Assembly (NCBI GenBank): GCA_021209875.1
Contig: JAGYVD010000001.1
Coordinates: forward strand, 5,332,001 to 5,396,000
Direction of reading: 5' to 3'
Length of the DNA stretch: 64,000 bases
Origin: Rosellinia necatrix
Lineage: Eukaryota; Ascomycota; Sordariomycetes; Xylariales; Xylariaceae
Of the stretch, positions 9,435 to 20,176 are shown one piece after another. Under the pieces are notes generated by a model, which saw only the letters and a list, made by a program, of their open reading frames with translations, ran no database searches and was not told where the DNA came from. The position numbers were made by a program, and so were the translations under genes. Numbering within the stretch: the first letter of the stretch is position 1; each line of letters begins with the position of its first letter.

Positions 9435-12400
9435 CTACAGCATATGGAGCGGCTTGCAGGCGTGAAACGTCGATGGCAGCCAGTGGCCACTGCGGTCCAG
9501 CGTATCGATGGCCTGCCGCAGCTTCCGGGGTGAGCGCTTCAGTGCTTCGGCTGCCACAGCCCTCTCCAGAATCCCGACATGGCGCTCCATGACCATACAG
9601 ACAGTGTCATCGACGGCCTCTGCACCAACCGTGCTGCCTGCGCCAGCGAGGCTGTCGACGAACCTACCGATCCGCGCCATCTCTTCCTCATCCCCGTTAG
9701 TGTTAACATCGTTACCTTGCCTGCAGGGAGTGTCCCCCATTTCATCGGGCCCGGACACGGCCCCCGGCGGCTTCGTACATGGAATGTTGGTCGGCGGCGG
9801 CGGCCCGCTGTGCAGATAGGCCAGCAGTGCCCGGCAATGCATGTTCTTCCGGCGCTCTAAGGATGTCAGCCAGGCGGCCTGCAGTAGCGGTTCCGGCACA
9901 CCGGCCTGGAAATCAATCCCGTCCGATGGGATGCGCCGGCCTTGCAGCCTGTTCCCGGGCCCTGCCTCCAGCTGGCAGAGGAACCAGTTGGCCCTCGGCA
10001 CGCCCGAGAACCGTGCCAGCACCCACTCTCCCGCCACGTTCCTTACGTTGGGCTCCTCTACAAATCCGATCATGCGCGCCGCCATCCGCTCCTTACGCGT
10101 GTAATTGAGTCTGGCCGTCGCATCCTCGTCGTCCTCATCGCCATCAGCGCTTCCTTCTGGTAGCCCCTCCGCTACCCCGTCTGCCCTAGCTGTCTCCTTC
10201 GTTATGTTGCCATTGTCTTCAGCGTCGCCCTGTTCGCCGGCAATAATGGCGGATACTGCCGCGCTGACCCTGAGCTGCTTCTCTAGAACACACGCCTCGC
10301 ATAGAAAATCCACAGCTACGGTCATAATGCCTGTGCTAATGGTGCATGTCCCTTTGATCGTCTGATGCGGACCCGCCGCCGTGTCCACAACGTTTTGTAG
10401 GAGATGGGCATCTTGTATGCGCACAATGACGCGCTGGATATCGAAAATGCCCTCAATACCTGCATTGTTGATGATGATGGGGTTGGGTGCCACCGAATTC
10501 GTGCCATCTACACAAATCCTCGGGCTAGATGGTGGGGGGCTATTTAGTGCAACTCTCGTCACACGGATATCCTTTGGCAGTTTGCCCAAAGACGCGGCAG
10601 CATCCTGGAGCCCCAGGGGGTTATCATCATACTCATAGACATCCGGATTGTTGTTGTTGATGCAGTCACATGTATCATCATCTTGCTCGTTCTCTTTATC
10701 CTTCCCTCCGTTTCCTGTTTTCGCTTCCCGCCCGTGACCTCCACCACTGGCGCGTCTCAGCCACTCCTTTGGAGTAATATCCCAGAGGAACTCTTGGACA
10801 TCTGTGTCTAAGCGTTTCAAAGTGCACCTCCCGGTCTTCGAGTTGTCCGGCGACAGCACGGGCTCGACACTCCGTGTAGTCGCAGCGTTTACATCTATTG
10901 TTTTAGATGCCTGGTTGGGCACAGCCAAAAGCGTGACTATGCAAAATGGTGTAGGTTTGAAATACATAACTTGGTCCCGTGGACTGGCTGGCGTAGCTGG
11001 ATTAGAAAGGCCGGCTGCTTCTCTAGGCCCCCGTTTCGAACATTTATGTTTCCTAAATTTCGAGGGCCTTGGTGCATCCAACAGTTTCGTTAGACTAAAG
11101 CTCCTCTTTATCGGCGACCGTGTTGGATGTGGTGTCGCGGCAGCCTTCGCGATGGCTAAAGCTGGTGTGTTCGGCTTCACAAAAGCTCCGCTCCTGGGTA
11201 CTTTAACACTTGAAAATCTTCCGTCGGAAACGGCGCCAACAGCAAAGCTATCAACGCCCTGCGTTTTATTTCGGGCGAGCCTCGGACACGGTCCCGGTTT
11301 TTTGCTCAACAAGAGCTCCGACTTAATGTAGTTGAGAGTTTTCGAAATCTCCTCCAAGTGGCAATGGATGAGATTGGGATGTGAGAGGGACACGAACCGT
11401 ATGATGCCTTGCACCCATCGGATGGGAATGACTGTCGCGTCCTCTTTCTTGACAAGGCGGATAGTTTCCCGCAACATATCAAACATCTTTTTATAGGTTG
11501 ATTGCACCTCAACTCTGTCCGTTTTAGCTCGTAGGGCTAGCTGCCGCTGATTATTGCCCCTGAGCTCCCTTTCCCTACGTTCTCGTCGTCTATGGTCATC
11601 GTGTGCTACTTTACCATCGATTCCTTGTCTATTTAGCTCATCTGGTGAGCGCGACAGCCTTTCATCATCGCCCTGTACCTTTCGATACTCGTCTTCCGTG
11701 GTTCTTCGAGAGGAGTAGGCCTCTAGGGACGATGGATACATTGATCGGCCGCGAATGGAACTGCCATAATGAATTCCACTCCAATTAAAGACGGAAACGT
11801 CATTGTGGGCAATAACGATCTGATCGAGGAGGCGTGCCAGTGCGTGAGGCAAGCCTTCAGGTGCAAAGGGTGGGAAGCGTACGTTACAAATGCCCATGAG
11901 CGAATAAGCTTGATCGACTTCGAATGTACATTTCCGTGTACGAGCGATCGACAACACCGCTTCAGCTGTGAATCCGTAACGAATCGTGCCCTCGCACCAG
12001 TCATCCAAGCCCTTGATGTTGCCGAATTCGGCAATGTAAGACCGGTCTATTGGTATCAGATTGCCCAACACAGATGTTAATGAGCACAGCAAAAAATTGA
12101 CGACCGCCTTGTATATTGGTTGAAACCGGGTCTCTATGGACACTTCGCTGGTTACTCCTAGGGACGAACCTGTCGCTTTGCCTTCCCTAGGCAAGGCTTC
12201 GGCAATTATTCTCCTCTTTTTGAGGTATTCCGTCAATACTTCGAAGACAGTCATTCGCTTTTCATCACATGCATACTTGTTTTCGGCATGTCGAATGATA
12301 TCCGTGAGGCGGCTAAAGGCATTTTCCTTTGTGAGGTTTGCAGGTATCTGGATCCCCAAACAATCGAGTAATTCAATCAGGTGCAAAGCAATGTAAACCC

Positions 12401-14090
12401 TAGTCAAGTCAAAAGGCGTCGTTCTCTCAGCACCCACGCTCGTGTGTGTGTCCGCGACGAAGGTGAAGGGCGGGGAAGGAAGTTTGTAACTATACCCCAC
12501 CGCCGACGCGAGCTCTTCCAAGGCATCGATGGTCCAAAAGTTCGCTATTTCCGGCCTTGGTCGCGCATACACGGAGATGAGGGGGGCAAGGAAGTAGTAT
12601 GCACCCAGGTTCTCAACAGGGCGCGGCAGCGGCTCCCAGGCGGCGTTGAAGAAAAAGGTGGACTTGCTAAGAATCAGCTCCTGTAACGTCCACCCACGCT
12701 CAGACCACTGCGGTTTGCTCTCAGAGATGGCAGCAAATCTGGCAATATTGACCACTCGCTGCTGGCGTATGGTCTCGGCGGCCAATGCTTTGGCGACCTC
12801 ATTACCTGCGTCAAAAAGACGCAGCTCTTCAGACCATTCGCTAGCAAGTTCACGTCGCCTCATATACAGCCCGCACTTTTTGGTACAGCAACGCTGCCTC
12901 TGCGGGTGGTTCCTGCACTTTTCCGGACTGTTGGCATTGCGCGTATCCAGAAGCACGAGGCAAAATGCCGCGTGGGCATACCAGTCGCCCATAAGCGATA
13001 TAGATTTGGAATATTCAAAACTGTCGGCCCTATTGACGCAGCATGTATCGAGCCACACGTAACGTTTTGCCGTTGGTGACGCTTCCACTGCGCGGCCAAA
13101 TATGCCACGGCCGAAGATTTCGCGGGCATGGATAACGCATTGCTCGATCTTGAGCGCAGAGCGCCAGCGCTGTAGGCAGGACACAAGTTCTTCAACGGCT
13201 TCACTGAAGTGGCTGTGAGTGCGGAAGGCCTTGCCAAGCATTTCAAATTCTGGATATTCGAATTCTTCTTCAAAGGTGTTACGCAGACGTGCGAAGTCCT
13301 CGGCTTTATTTCCGGTCTCTGCCATCTTCCAGTCACACAGTTCCTTGAGGCCAAGTAGTCTCCGAGCCACGTCGTTTGAACTCATTGACGTCGAGAGACC
13401 GAAGTCAGCTGCTGCTTTATTTGGGTAGTCCGAGGACGTGGACTGCTCGAGCGAGTCTCTACCATTAGCAAGCAAGTAGATGGAAGCTATTTGCATTTTG
13501 ACGTCATGGTGACACTTATCCTTGATGCGCTCGACGTCATTTTTGGCCGCCGTGCGCACCCCTGGCTTGTCCTTGTAGGCCAGCCTCAGAGCAGCATCAA
13601 ATTCGGCCTGTGACCTCGCCTCTGCGAGAGCCAACTCCCGAGAAGCAATGTTGGTGATATCTCGCATCGCCCACTTTCTGGATGACAAGACATCATCATA
13701 AGTGACTTCGTTGCCCTTCCAATTGTGCGACACAATGCAGTACTGGGAATCGTCCCCGAGCTGAGGATAATGGCAGAGATTCATCGTATCCACGTCAAAC
13801 ATATGCATCGGGGTTGTTTGCGGCCTTTGAATCTGGAAGGGTGCCATAGAGACGACACTTCCAGCCTCCGGTAGCTGTGGTTTTGTGAAAGAGGTTGGTT
13901 GGGACTGCGATGGGCGGATGCGAGTCAATAAGGAGCCCAACTTGTCGGGCTCGGCTTCTAAGTTGCTTGCTGTTGGCATGCTCACTTTTGATGAAGCAAG
14001 CCTTTCGGACGGCGACACGCCAGTAATTCCCGTGAAGACGTTGGCCCTTAGGCTGTTAGCGTCCGGAGCATCTGTCTCGGAGTGAGCCAT
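9435..14090 (-). CDS. Large HET-domain (heterokaryon incompatibility) protein
   Basis: A single open frame of 1551 residues without introns. A HET domain spans roughly residues 117-480: it opens with YCIVSHNWKG, contains YVWLDTCCVN near residue 343 (the usual WIDalCINQ block) and ends with the diagnostic WSERGWTLQELIL near residue 461. HET domains in fungi trigger programmed cell death on fusion of incompatible hyphae. Long inserts lie between the HET motifs, including an alanine/arginine-rich helical region. The C-terminal two thirds has no domain I recognise; it includes a basic, nuclear-signal-like stretch near residues 990-1027 (KRSF and KFRKHKCSKRG) and an acidic low-complexity part near residue 1120. 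No NACHT, ankyrin or WD repeats are visible. The start gives an intact N terminus. Absence of introns over 4.6 kb is notable beside intron-rich neighbours. Confidence 0.88.
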   Translation of the reverse strand: MAHSETDAPDANSLRANVFTGITGVSPSERLASSKVSMPTASNLEAEPDKLGSLLTRIRPSQSQPTSFTKPQLPEAGSVVSMAPFQIQRPQTTPMHMFDVDTMNLCHYPQLGDDSQYCIVSHNWKGNEVTYDDVLSSRKWAMRDITNIASRELALAEARSQAEFDAALRLAYKDKPGVRTAAKNDVERIKDKCHHDVKMQIASIYLLANGRDSLEQSTSSDYPNKAAADFGLSTSMSSNDVARRLLGLKELCDWKMAETGNKAEDFARLRNTFEEEFEYPEFEMLGKAFRTHSHFSEAVEELVSCLQRWRSALKIEQCVIHAREIFGRGIFGRAVEASPTAKRYVWLDTCCVNRADSFEYSKSISLMGDWYAHAAFCLVLLDTRNANSPEKCRNHPQRQRCCTKKCGLYMRRRELASEWSEELRLFDAGNEVAKALAAETIRQQRVVNIARFAAISESKPQWSERGWTLQELILSKSTFFFNAAWEPLPRPVENLGAYYFLAPLISVYARPRPEIANFWTIDALEELASAVGYSYKLPSPPFTFVADTHTSVGAERTTPFDLTRVYIALHLIELLDCLGIQIPANLTKENAFSRLTDIIRHAENKYACDEKRMTVFEVLTEYLKKRRIIAEALPREGKATGSSLGVTSEVSIETRFQPIYKAVVNFLLCSLTSVLGNLIPIDRSYIAEFGNIKGLDDWCEGTIRYGFTAEAVLSIARTRKCTFEVDQAYSLMGICNVRFPPFAPEGLPHALARLLDQIVIAHNDVSVFNWSGIHYGSSIRGRSMYPSSLEAYSSRRTTEDEYRKVQGDDERLSRSPDELNRQGIDGKVAHDDHRRRERRERELRGNNQRQLALRAKTDRVEVQSTYKKMFDMLRETIRLVKKEDATVIPIRWVQGIIRFVSLSHPNLIHCHLEEISKTLNYIKSELLLSKKPGPCPRLARNKTQGVDSFAVGAVSDGRFSSVKVPRSGAFVKPNTPALAIAKAAATPHPTRSPIKRSFSLTKLLDAPRPSKFRKHKCSKRGPREAAGLSNPATPASPRDQVMYFKPTPFCIVTLLAVPNQASKTIDVNAATTRSVEPVLSPDNSKTGRCTLKRLDTDVQEFLWDITPKEWLRRASGGGHGREAKTGNGGKDKENEQDDDTCDCINNNNPDVYEYDDNPLGLQDAAASLGKLPKDIRVTRVALNSPPPSSPRICVDGTNSVAPNPIIINNAGIEGIFDIQRVIVRIQDAHLLQNVVDTAAGPHQTIKGTCTISTGIMTVAVDFLCEACVLEKQLRVSAAVSAIIAGEQGDAEDNGNITKETARADGVAEGLPEGSADGDEDDEDATARLNYTRKERMAARMIGFVEEPNVRNVAGEWVLARFSGVPRANWFLCQLEAGPGNRLQGRRIPSDGIDFQAGVPEPLLQAAWLTSLERRKNMHCRALLAYLHSGPPPPTNIPCTKPPGAVSGPDEMGDTPCRQGNDVNTNGDEEEMARIGRFVDSLAGAGSTVGAEAVDDTVCMVMERHVGILERAVAAEALKRSPRKLRQAIDTLDRSGHWLPSTFHACKPLHML

Positions 14091-16943
14091 GTTGTTAGCG
14101 CGGAGAAGAAAATGTGGTACATGATACTAGACACGCCAATGCAGAGGGGAGCAAAAGTCAAAATAAAAGGGAGGTCAACTTGTTAGTCTGTCGATAACCC
14201 CGGTTCAGCTGTAAAAGTGAGTCACCTAACTATAATTAGTTGCGAGTCGAACGGGTAGTTGCCTGGAGTTTTCTCATCTGAGGATTACTGGCCAATAGTT
14301 CGCGCACTGCCGATGATGTTACGGCTTATTTCACGGTTCCGGATTACGTTTACACATAACCATACATCCAAGATTGACGATCTGAACAGGATTCAATTAT
14401 GTGATTCTTGACGTTTGATCTGATGCGGTTCATATTTAATGCTGTTCAATTACCTGAGTCTGCTTTGCCCGGTCGATCTACCAATGCCCGATCGCCTAAC
14501 ACAGTGTGTAATTCGGGCATGCCCACGTTTCATCCAAGGGGTGGATAGGTTATCCAGGTGTGTCGATCGGTTTACCATCATCCAATCGGGCATAATAGTA
14601 CCTAACAAATGCCGATATCCCCTCCAAAAAATTATGAAATGACTAAATAGATAGTTAACTAACTATCTGAAGACTGAAACTGAGTGCAAAACATTTTAAC
14701 CTTTGCCTATTTAGGTTCAACCCAACCTACCTAGCCTAACCCGCCAAGATCCAACCCTCCAGCCGATCCATCACACCCTGGTCTGCCTCTCAAAGGGCTA
14801 AAAGGGCAATCCTGGTCAATACAAGCTGGCTATAAAATAGGGCAGCTACGGAGTATTTCAAAAATGGCCCAGGGTTCAAATACTACTGACGGAAAGATCA
14901 GATTGTAGGAATAGTAGAAGGCCCGGTAGAGAGAGCTGCAGCCAATCGGCCAGGTATTGAATAGCGCAATACGCGAGGTTTAGCTAACGTTGTTTTATCC
15001 AAACCAGTCCTGGTTGGTGCAAGGAGAAAGTGATCTTAACTTTATGTTTTTGGTGTCTTAGCATCGTCGGCTGAGATTACGAGGTCGTAATCAAGGATGA
15101 GCTCTAGTCCGTGACTTGCCCACGGGGGCATGGACTAGTTCTTTTGCAACCAGAATCCCGTGCAGGCTAACGCTCGTCATTGTTCCGGTCGCGACTGACG
15201 TTCTATTCCCTGTAATAATAAGTCTTGCCTAGCGGAAGACGTGTTGGCGATGTGATGGGCTATATCCAACCCGCCGAGATTATTCACAGCATACCAGGCT
15301 CATATCCCCAACATCTATATCGCGGTCACAAAACGTCCTCTACGTCCAAGGGTAGGAAGTGAGGCCATTCAGGCCGCTGTGAAGCGAGGTGTGGCTAGAC
15401 TGCGGCGTGGCATATGGCGAGGCCAATAGTAACGGGCTGGCAACGGCGTTTGCTGGCTTGTGCCGATGCGCGGTCCTAATCCGGTTTCCCAAATAGGCAG
15501 ACTACCGGATACTCGATTCCGAGATAGGCGAGAATAGTGGATAGATATAGCGCGGCGTGCCAACGGTTGGCGCGAATAGCACACGTTTATACCCTTTGGG
15601 ATCTAACCAGCGGGTACGGGTGGCAGGCCTATCGGGGAGGGCCGCGAGTGTCTCCTGTTCACGATGGTCTGGGTCGGGGGAGACGGGAGGAGCCCAGGGT
15701 GCGTGACCGGTGTGTATGTTTCTCAACTCGAAACCAGCGTTATGGTGGAAGACGAAAGACAGCATGTCCCGGGGGCTCGACCGTTCCGTCCCCCTCGACA
15801 CCTTGCGCTGGTGGGGTCGAGGCGCCGATGACCAAACGGGAACGCCGGCGGGCAGGGCCGCAGGGGGGAGCGTCTGTTAGTTCTTGGCACCCCTTATCTC
15901 GGGTCTGACAGGACGGACAGCATGGGCCTTTTAGCTAGTTTTGCAGGTGAAGAATGATCAGAGCACGGTAAACCAGAGTACCACGAACTCCTTCATGTTC
16001 TCGCTCATGTTTTGTTTTTCTCCCACGGAGGGGATGCACGTGTATGGCCCCATTCATAGATGAACCACAATTTATTCGAGTCGTGCTAAATATAATAGAT
16101 AGTCGTGATTGACGTCATTTGCGGTTGCTCATCATACGAGTGAGCGAGCGAGTGGGTGGGTGAGTGCTGGAGTGACGGAGTGACGGAGTGACAAGAGTGT
16201 CGAGTCTTGCGGGCACTCTCCTGTAGCACATCTTTTCTTGTGCTCTGTACTTGTACTCTAATCTAGACCAATTCAGAGATGCGGCCCTGCCAGCTGGGAG
16301 GTACTTACCTAGCATTCCCCCCCCCCCCTCCCAACCCTTAGGCCCCCTATATTCCATGCATGTCGAATGGTAACACGAGGGGCGTTGTACACCGGCTCCC
16401 AACACGTGGTACTGGAAGACGGCCCAAATAAGCTTTGTGTGTGCCACCGACACGCAATAGCACTGCTGGCAGGGCGGATTGGTGGGTTGGAGCTGGTCAC
16501 GACTTGGCCTTACGCTTGGGAACAAAGGAATGGGTGTGGGCCATTCCACGTCTTTGGGTTGCAGCCAACCGATCTACACCCTTTCACCCTTTTGCAGCCC
16601 TACTAAAAGGAAAAAAAAAAAAAAAAAGGGAAAGAGAAGGAGGAAGAGAGAGAAGGCCAGACACAATAAGAAAGCTTGAACAGCGAACGAAGGCCATCAT
16701 AGTGTTGGTCTTTTTTTTTTTTCTTCTTCTCTGCTCTTTTTTCCTTCTTTCCTTCTCCCCTGGATAATGCAACTAGACTACACCAATCAGCAGTTCGGAC
16801 CCTTACTCTCTACTCTCTGCTCTCTGTCCTCCATCCCCTATCTGCTACCATCCCCCCTTTTTACTCCAAGGAGTGCTGTATTATGAACATCACTGTACCG
16901 ACTGGACTCTCTCTCCATCTCGTCCTCGTTGAAAGCCAGCGCC
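14091..16943. other. Long intergenic region with a CT-rich promoter at its right end
   Basis: About 2.85 kb without a supportable gene. Between about 15370 and 15910 there is a GC-richer patch with overlapping open frames of 70-123 codons on both strands, none with a recognisable motif or splice structure; it may be gene debris. At 16141-16200 there is a degenerate GAGTGACG tandem array. From about 16709 to 16860 a polypyrimidine stretch with CTCTC repeats precedes the next gene and looks like its core promoter and leader. Confidence 0.5.
16709..16860 (+). promoter_or_regulatory. CT-rich promoter/leader of the 526-residue protein gene
   Basis: A T-run and CTTCTT-rich tract (16709-16760) is followed by repeated CTCTCTACTCTCTGCTCTC units (about 16805-16830). 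CT-rich tracts just upstream of the transcription start are common in filamentous fungi lacking a clear TATA box. The assignment rests only on composition and position. Confidence 0.4.
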
Positions 16944-18524
16944 ATGTCCTACAGACCCAAAGATCCCGTGCCGCCACGGCCATCGACCCCCCTATCGCCG
17001 GCGTGCCATTCCCAGCCCCCTGACCTCCTCCGACAGTTTTCGCGCTCTCCCCCGCCACACGGCCGCAGCCACCTGCCCCCAAACTATCCCACGCTCTGTT
17101 CTCCATCATTCACCGGCCCCCGTCGCGTGTGTTCTCCTCCACCGTGTACTTCCCCACTACTCGACTATCAACAGCCAATCTCGGCCTCTCCTCCCTACGG
17201 CTATGCAGGCTCTAGCTACGCTGGTAACCGGCCCCATGGATTCCAATACGCCGAGCAGAGGCGTAACAGCACCGGCACTGTGCCCGCCCTACACCCGTGC
17301 GCTAGAATCCTGAACATTGAGCTTGAGAAGCCTAAGAAGAGGTCTTCTACTGCTACCTCACTCCTGGAGAAAGTGAGCCGCTATCCGCTTGAGTACCCGG
17401 AGCCTATCCCATATAGCCAGCTGCTTCGCATGTTCCAGCAACTGTACGGCAACATGCTGGATTCCATTGAACTCATAACCAGGGATCTGCTCCGGGTCGA
17501 AGATCCGGCCGGGATCTCATGCAAGGCCACAATCTGCCGCTTCGACAAACGGGACACATGGAGGGTCTTCAAGTCACGGCCAGGGGTCAATGATCGTTTC
17601 TATTGTGCACCCCACGTCGAGATCACCTTGCCATACCTGCCGCCTCAGAAGGTGGCTAAAGAAATCATCGAAGCTATTTCGGACAGTTGCGACATACATG
17701 TGAAACATATGCGACCTGCATATAAGTTCAAGACCAAGACCTATTCGTGGAAGTTCGAGCCCGGCATGGTATACGAATCGGTTGACGCGGAGCATTTGAT
17801 GGCGAAGCCCATCGTAGATGAACAAGATCGTGCAGGGACTAACGGAGACGAAAAACGACAAGGAACAGAGCCCAATGGAACGCTGGTTCCTTATACCAAC
17901 GAAAAGACCGAGGAGGGGAGTCCTAAACCGAATTCAGGCGATGCAACCCGGAAATTGGACCATATCAGGGAAGAACTGCGATTTAGCCCGAATAAGAACC
18001 AGTGCAAAGAGATCGTCAAGGTGCTGCTGGCCGGAGAATTTCGATTAGATCCTCGGCGGATAACAGTGTGGTTCTGGGCCAAGGACGTCGAGCTCAGCGA
18101 TGGCAAGTGGTATCCTTGGGGTAGCCTAGACAACACGTATGGCTTGGTACTCGCATGCAAACAAGTCGTCCAATACGACCCAGAGGACGCCAAAAGAAGC
18201 GCTGCAAGGGCAGCACAATTGAACAATGGCCCCGAGGAGAAGGAGCCGCGCGACATCGCTCCGACCGTGCGTGTAATTCTACCAGCAGAGCGGACTGACT
18301 TCGCCAAGGACGACGAGAACGTCAAAGGGCTCAAGGAATGCGTAGAGCGCATACGAGCCCAGCTGGCCATTGTGTCCACTTTCCACAGTCAAGCAGCGTT
18401 CTGCATTTCTTGGAAGAAGGAGCGGAGAGAGTTCGCGGATTGGATCTCTCCTCAGGTCGTCTACCGGCCTATGGGGAACGGAGATAATTATGTGGCGGAG
18501 ACTGTCGAAGGCCAAAAAAGATGA
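16944..18524 (+). CDS. Hypothetical protein with proline-rich N terminus
   Basis: An intronless frame of 526 residues starting at the ATG of CGCCATGTCC (16944), which has a good Kozak context; a longer reading would need a TTG start. The first 100 residues are rich in P, S and Y and probably disordered. From about residue 135 the sequence becomes globular: a segment with PIPYSQLLRMFQQLYG, then mixed strands and helices with several tryptophans (KTYSWKFEPGMVYE). A charged linker leads to a second globular part containing RRITVWFWAKDVEL and KWYPWGSLDNTYG. I do not recognise the family. No signal peptide, membrane segment or zinc-binding cysteine pattern is seen. High, even codon quality across the frame supports a real gene. 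Confidence 0.72.
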   Translation: MSYRPKDPVPPRPSTPLSPACHSQPPDLLRQFSRSPPPHGRSHLPPNYPTLCSPSFTGPRRVCSPPPCTSPLLDYQQPISASPPYGYAGSSYAGNRPHGFQYAEQRRNSTGTVPALHPCARILNIELEKPKKRSSTATSLLEKVSRYPLEYPEPIPYSQLLRMFQQLYGNMLDSIELITRDLLRVEDPAGISCKATICRFDKRDTWRVFKSRPGVNDRFYCAPHVEITLPYLPPQKVAKEIIEAISDSCDIHVKHMRPAYKFKTKTYSWKFEPGMVYESVDAEHLMAKPIVDEQDRAGTNGDEKRQGTEPNGTLVPYTNEKTEEGSPKPNSGDATRKLDHIREELRFSPNKNQCKEIVKVLLAGEFRLDPRRITVWFWAKDVELSDGKWYPWGSLDNTYGLVLACKQVVQYDPEDAKRSAARAAQLNNGPEEKEPRDIAPTVRVILPAERTDFAKDDENVKGLKECVERIRAQLAIVSTFHSQAAFCISWKKERREFADWISPQVVYRPMGNGDNYVAETVEGQKR

Positions 18525-19642
18525 CGTTTTCCCCTTTTTGCGAATTCTGGGAATGATAGAGATACAAGGATGAGGAAATGAGGAAATGGTAATGGCGTTT
18601 CCATTTCCATGTATTACAGATTACCTTCACTAATTGAAACCCCCGACCCCCAACGATTCACGAGTCATGTTAGAGGCCTTACACCACATGGTGCGAAGAT
18701 ACTTGAAGACGGAGTTAATGGGACCTGGCACCTGTACGGTATATTTTTTATGTTTAGATAAATTGCTTGGAAGTTGATATCTACCACTTGCATCAAGGCT
18801 GGTGAATACTGCCATCTCTGGCACTGCAGTTTGTTAGGTATTAGTCCTTCACTCCAGGTCATAGCTACTTATGCAAAGTAACATCGGCGATTACAGGCCC
18901 CAGACTGGCGCGGAAGCGATACCCCGATTACTGCGGTAAATGTTAATATTGGTGAAAGGGAGATATAATCCTTGATTTCACTCATAATTTGTAGAATTGA
19001 TCCATTTATTAGTAATTATACCTAGGTTGAACACAACAATACTTTTTAGGGCGGTTTGAAGTTTAATTGTTGATGAGTATCTCCTTACCCCCCTTCAGTT
19101 CTAGAATCCAACGCGGCGATTGAAACCTGTGTCTCCGAAGTCTCCAAGAGCTTCATGATCTAGTTTTCTAGTACTATAAAGACACACCAGTCTCGCATAA
19201 AAAAAGAACTAACTTACTTTGTTCTAGGTACAAGGGAATGAATGATCACTCATATCTGAGGTAACTGGAGCTAACCCCGAGTTCGGCATTGCGCTGTGCT
19301 GTCATCAAACACATCGGTCGTGAATGTACATGCAGTATTTGGAGAAGTGCAATCCCCTTGTTTCTAACTCCGAGGCACATAAAGAGCGCAACAATATCTT
19401 AGATTAATCGCCTTGTAATCACAATGTGATTGTTCTTGGCCAAATACGAGTATAGCTTGTTCTCTCAACAGCACCGACGTATTCAAGGTACGTATTTTGC
19501 ATATGTTTGTATATAAGTCTTCTTGGCTTCCAAATCTTGCTTTCAGTTCACTACCAAACCACTAACCCAGCAGATCCTGAATATTCGCCAAAAACCATAC
19601 CAATACGCCTTACCGCTCTTCATTCTACAGAAGATTCTCACC
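18525..19642. other. Intergenic region upstream of the SKP1-like gene
   Basis: AT-rich DNA of about 1.1 kb with no gene supported except the SKP1-like leader at its right end, which probably contains a 5'-UTR intron (annotated separately). Confidence 0.45.
19488..19546 (+). other. Putative 5'-UTR intron of the SKP1-like gene
   Basis: A GTACGT donor at 19488 and a pyrimidine-preceded TTTCAG acceptor ending at 19546 define a 59-base intron about 100 bases before the start codon. Length and signals match coding introns in this window. It is inferred from sequence only. Confidence 0.45.
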
Positions 19643-20176
19643 ATGTCAACTACACCAATGGTCACTCTTATCGGGAGGGACTCCGTTGAGGTCCAAGCGA
19701 CACTACAAGCCGTCAAGAAATCCGTCACAATCGAGACGATGCTAACAGTGCTCGGCGAGGAAAAGACTACGGGCATGCCCATTCCCGTGCCAGGAGTTCC
19801 CGGCGACATCTTAAAGAAGGTCATGGAGTTCTGCGAGCACCATCTCGAAGACAAGCCAGAAGATGAGGGGAAGGACGGCGATGACGACGAGGCAATCTGG
19901 GACAACGAGAAGATCCCCGAGCTCTCCGAGTGGGATGCAGCGTACCTCGACGTCGACAAGGACACCCTCTTCCAGATTGCGAACGCGGCCAACTACCTCG
20001 AGATCCCCCTTCTCCTAAAATACGCCGTCAACATGGTCGCTTCCAGGCTGGCTGGCAAGACTACTGAAGAGATGCGCGAGTTCCTCAACATCGAGAGTGA
20101 CTTCACGCCCGAGGAGGAAGAGGAGATCCGCAAAAACAACGAGTGGGTGCTGGAGCAGCCTGATCCGGCTACTTAG
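19643..20176 (+). CDS. SKP1-like protein (divergent paralogue)
   Basis: One exon, 177 residues. SKP1 links F-box proteins to cullin-1 in SCF ubiquitin ligases. The N-terminal BTB/POZ-like fold is recognisable (VTLIGRDSVEVQ, then ETMLTVLGE and a VPGVPGDILKKVMEFCEHH block), followed by the F-box-binding helices (ELSEWDAAYLDVDKDTLFQI, AANYLEIPLLLKYAVNMVA) and the typical C terminus (EFLNIESDFTPEEEEEIRK, then NNEWV). Compared with canonical SKP1 it is clearly divergent: the usual LLDxxCKTVA motif is replaced by LLKYAVNMVA and the tail lacks the usual EWAED ending. It is therefore more likely a second, specialised copy than the housekeeping gene. The ATG at 19643 is preceded by CACC, a strong context; upstream in-frame codons are leader. 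Confidence 0.85.
   Translation: MSTTPMVTLIGRDSVEVQATLQAVKKSVTIETMLTVLGEEKTTGMPIPVPGVPGDILKKVMEFCEHHLEDKPEDEGKDGDDDEAIWDNEKIPELSEWDAAYLDVDKDTLFQIANAANYLEIPLLLKYAVNMVASRLAGKTTEEMREFLNIESDFTPEEEEEIRKNNEWVLEQPDPAT

Noticed and set aside
15369..15908. Overlapping frames of 70-123 codons on both strands in a GC-richer patch
   Set aside because: No motif, no consistent splice structure and no start in good context; at most gene debris.
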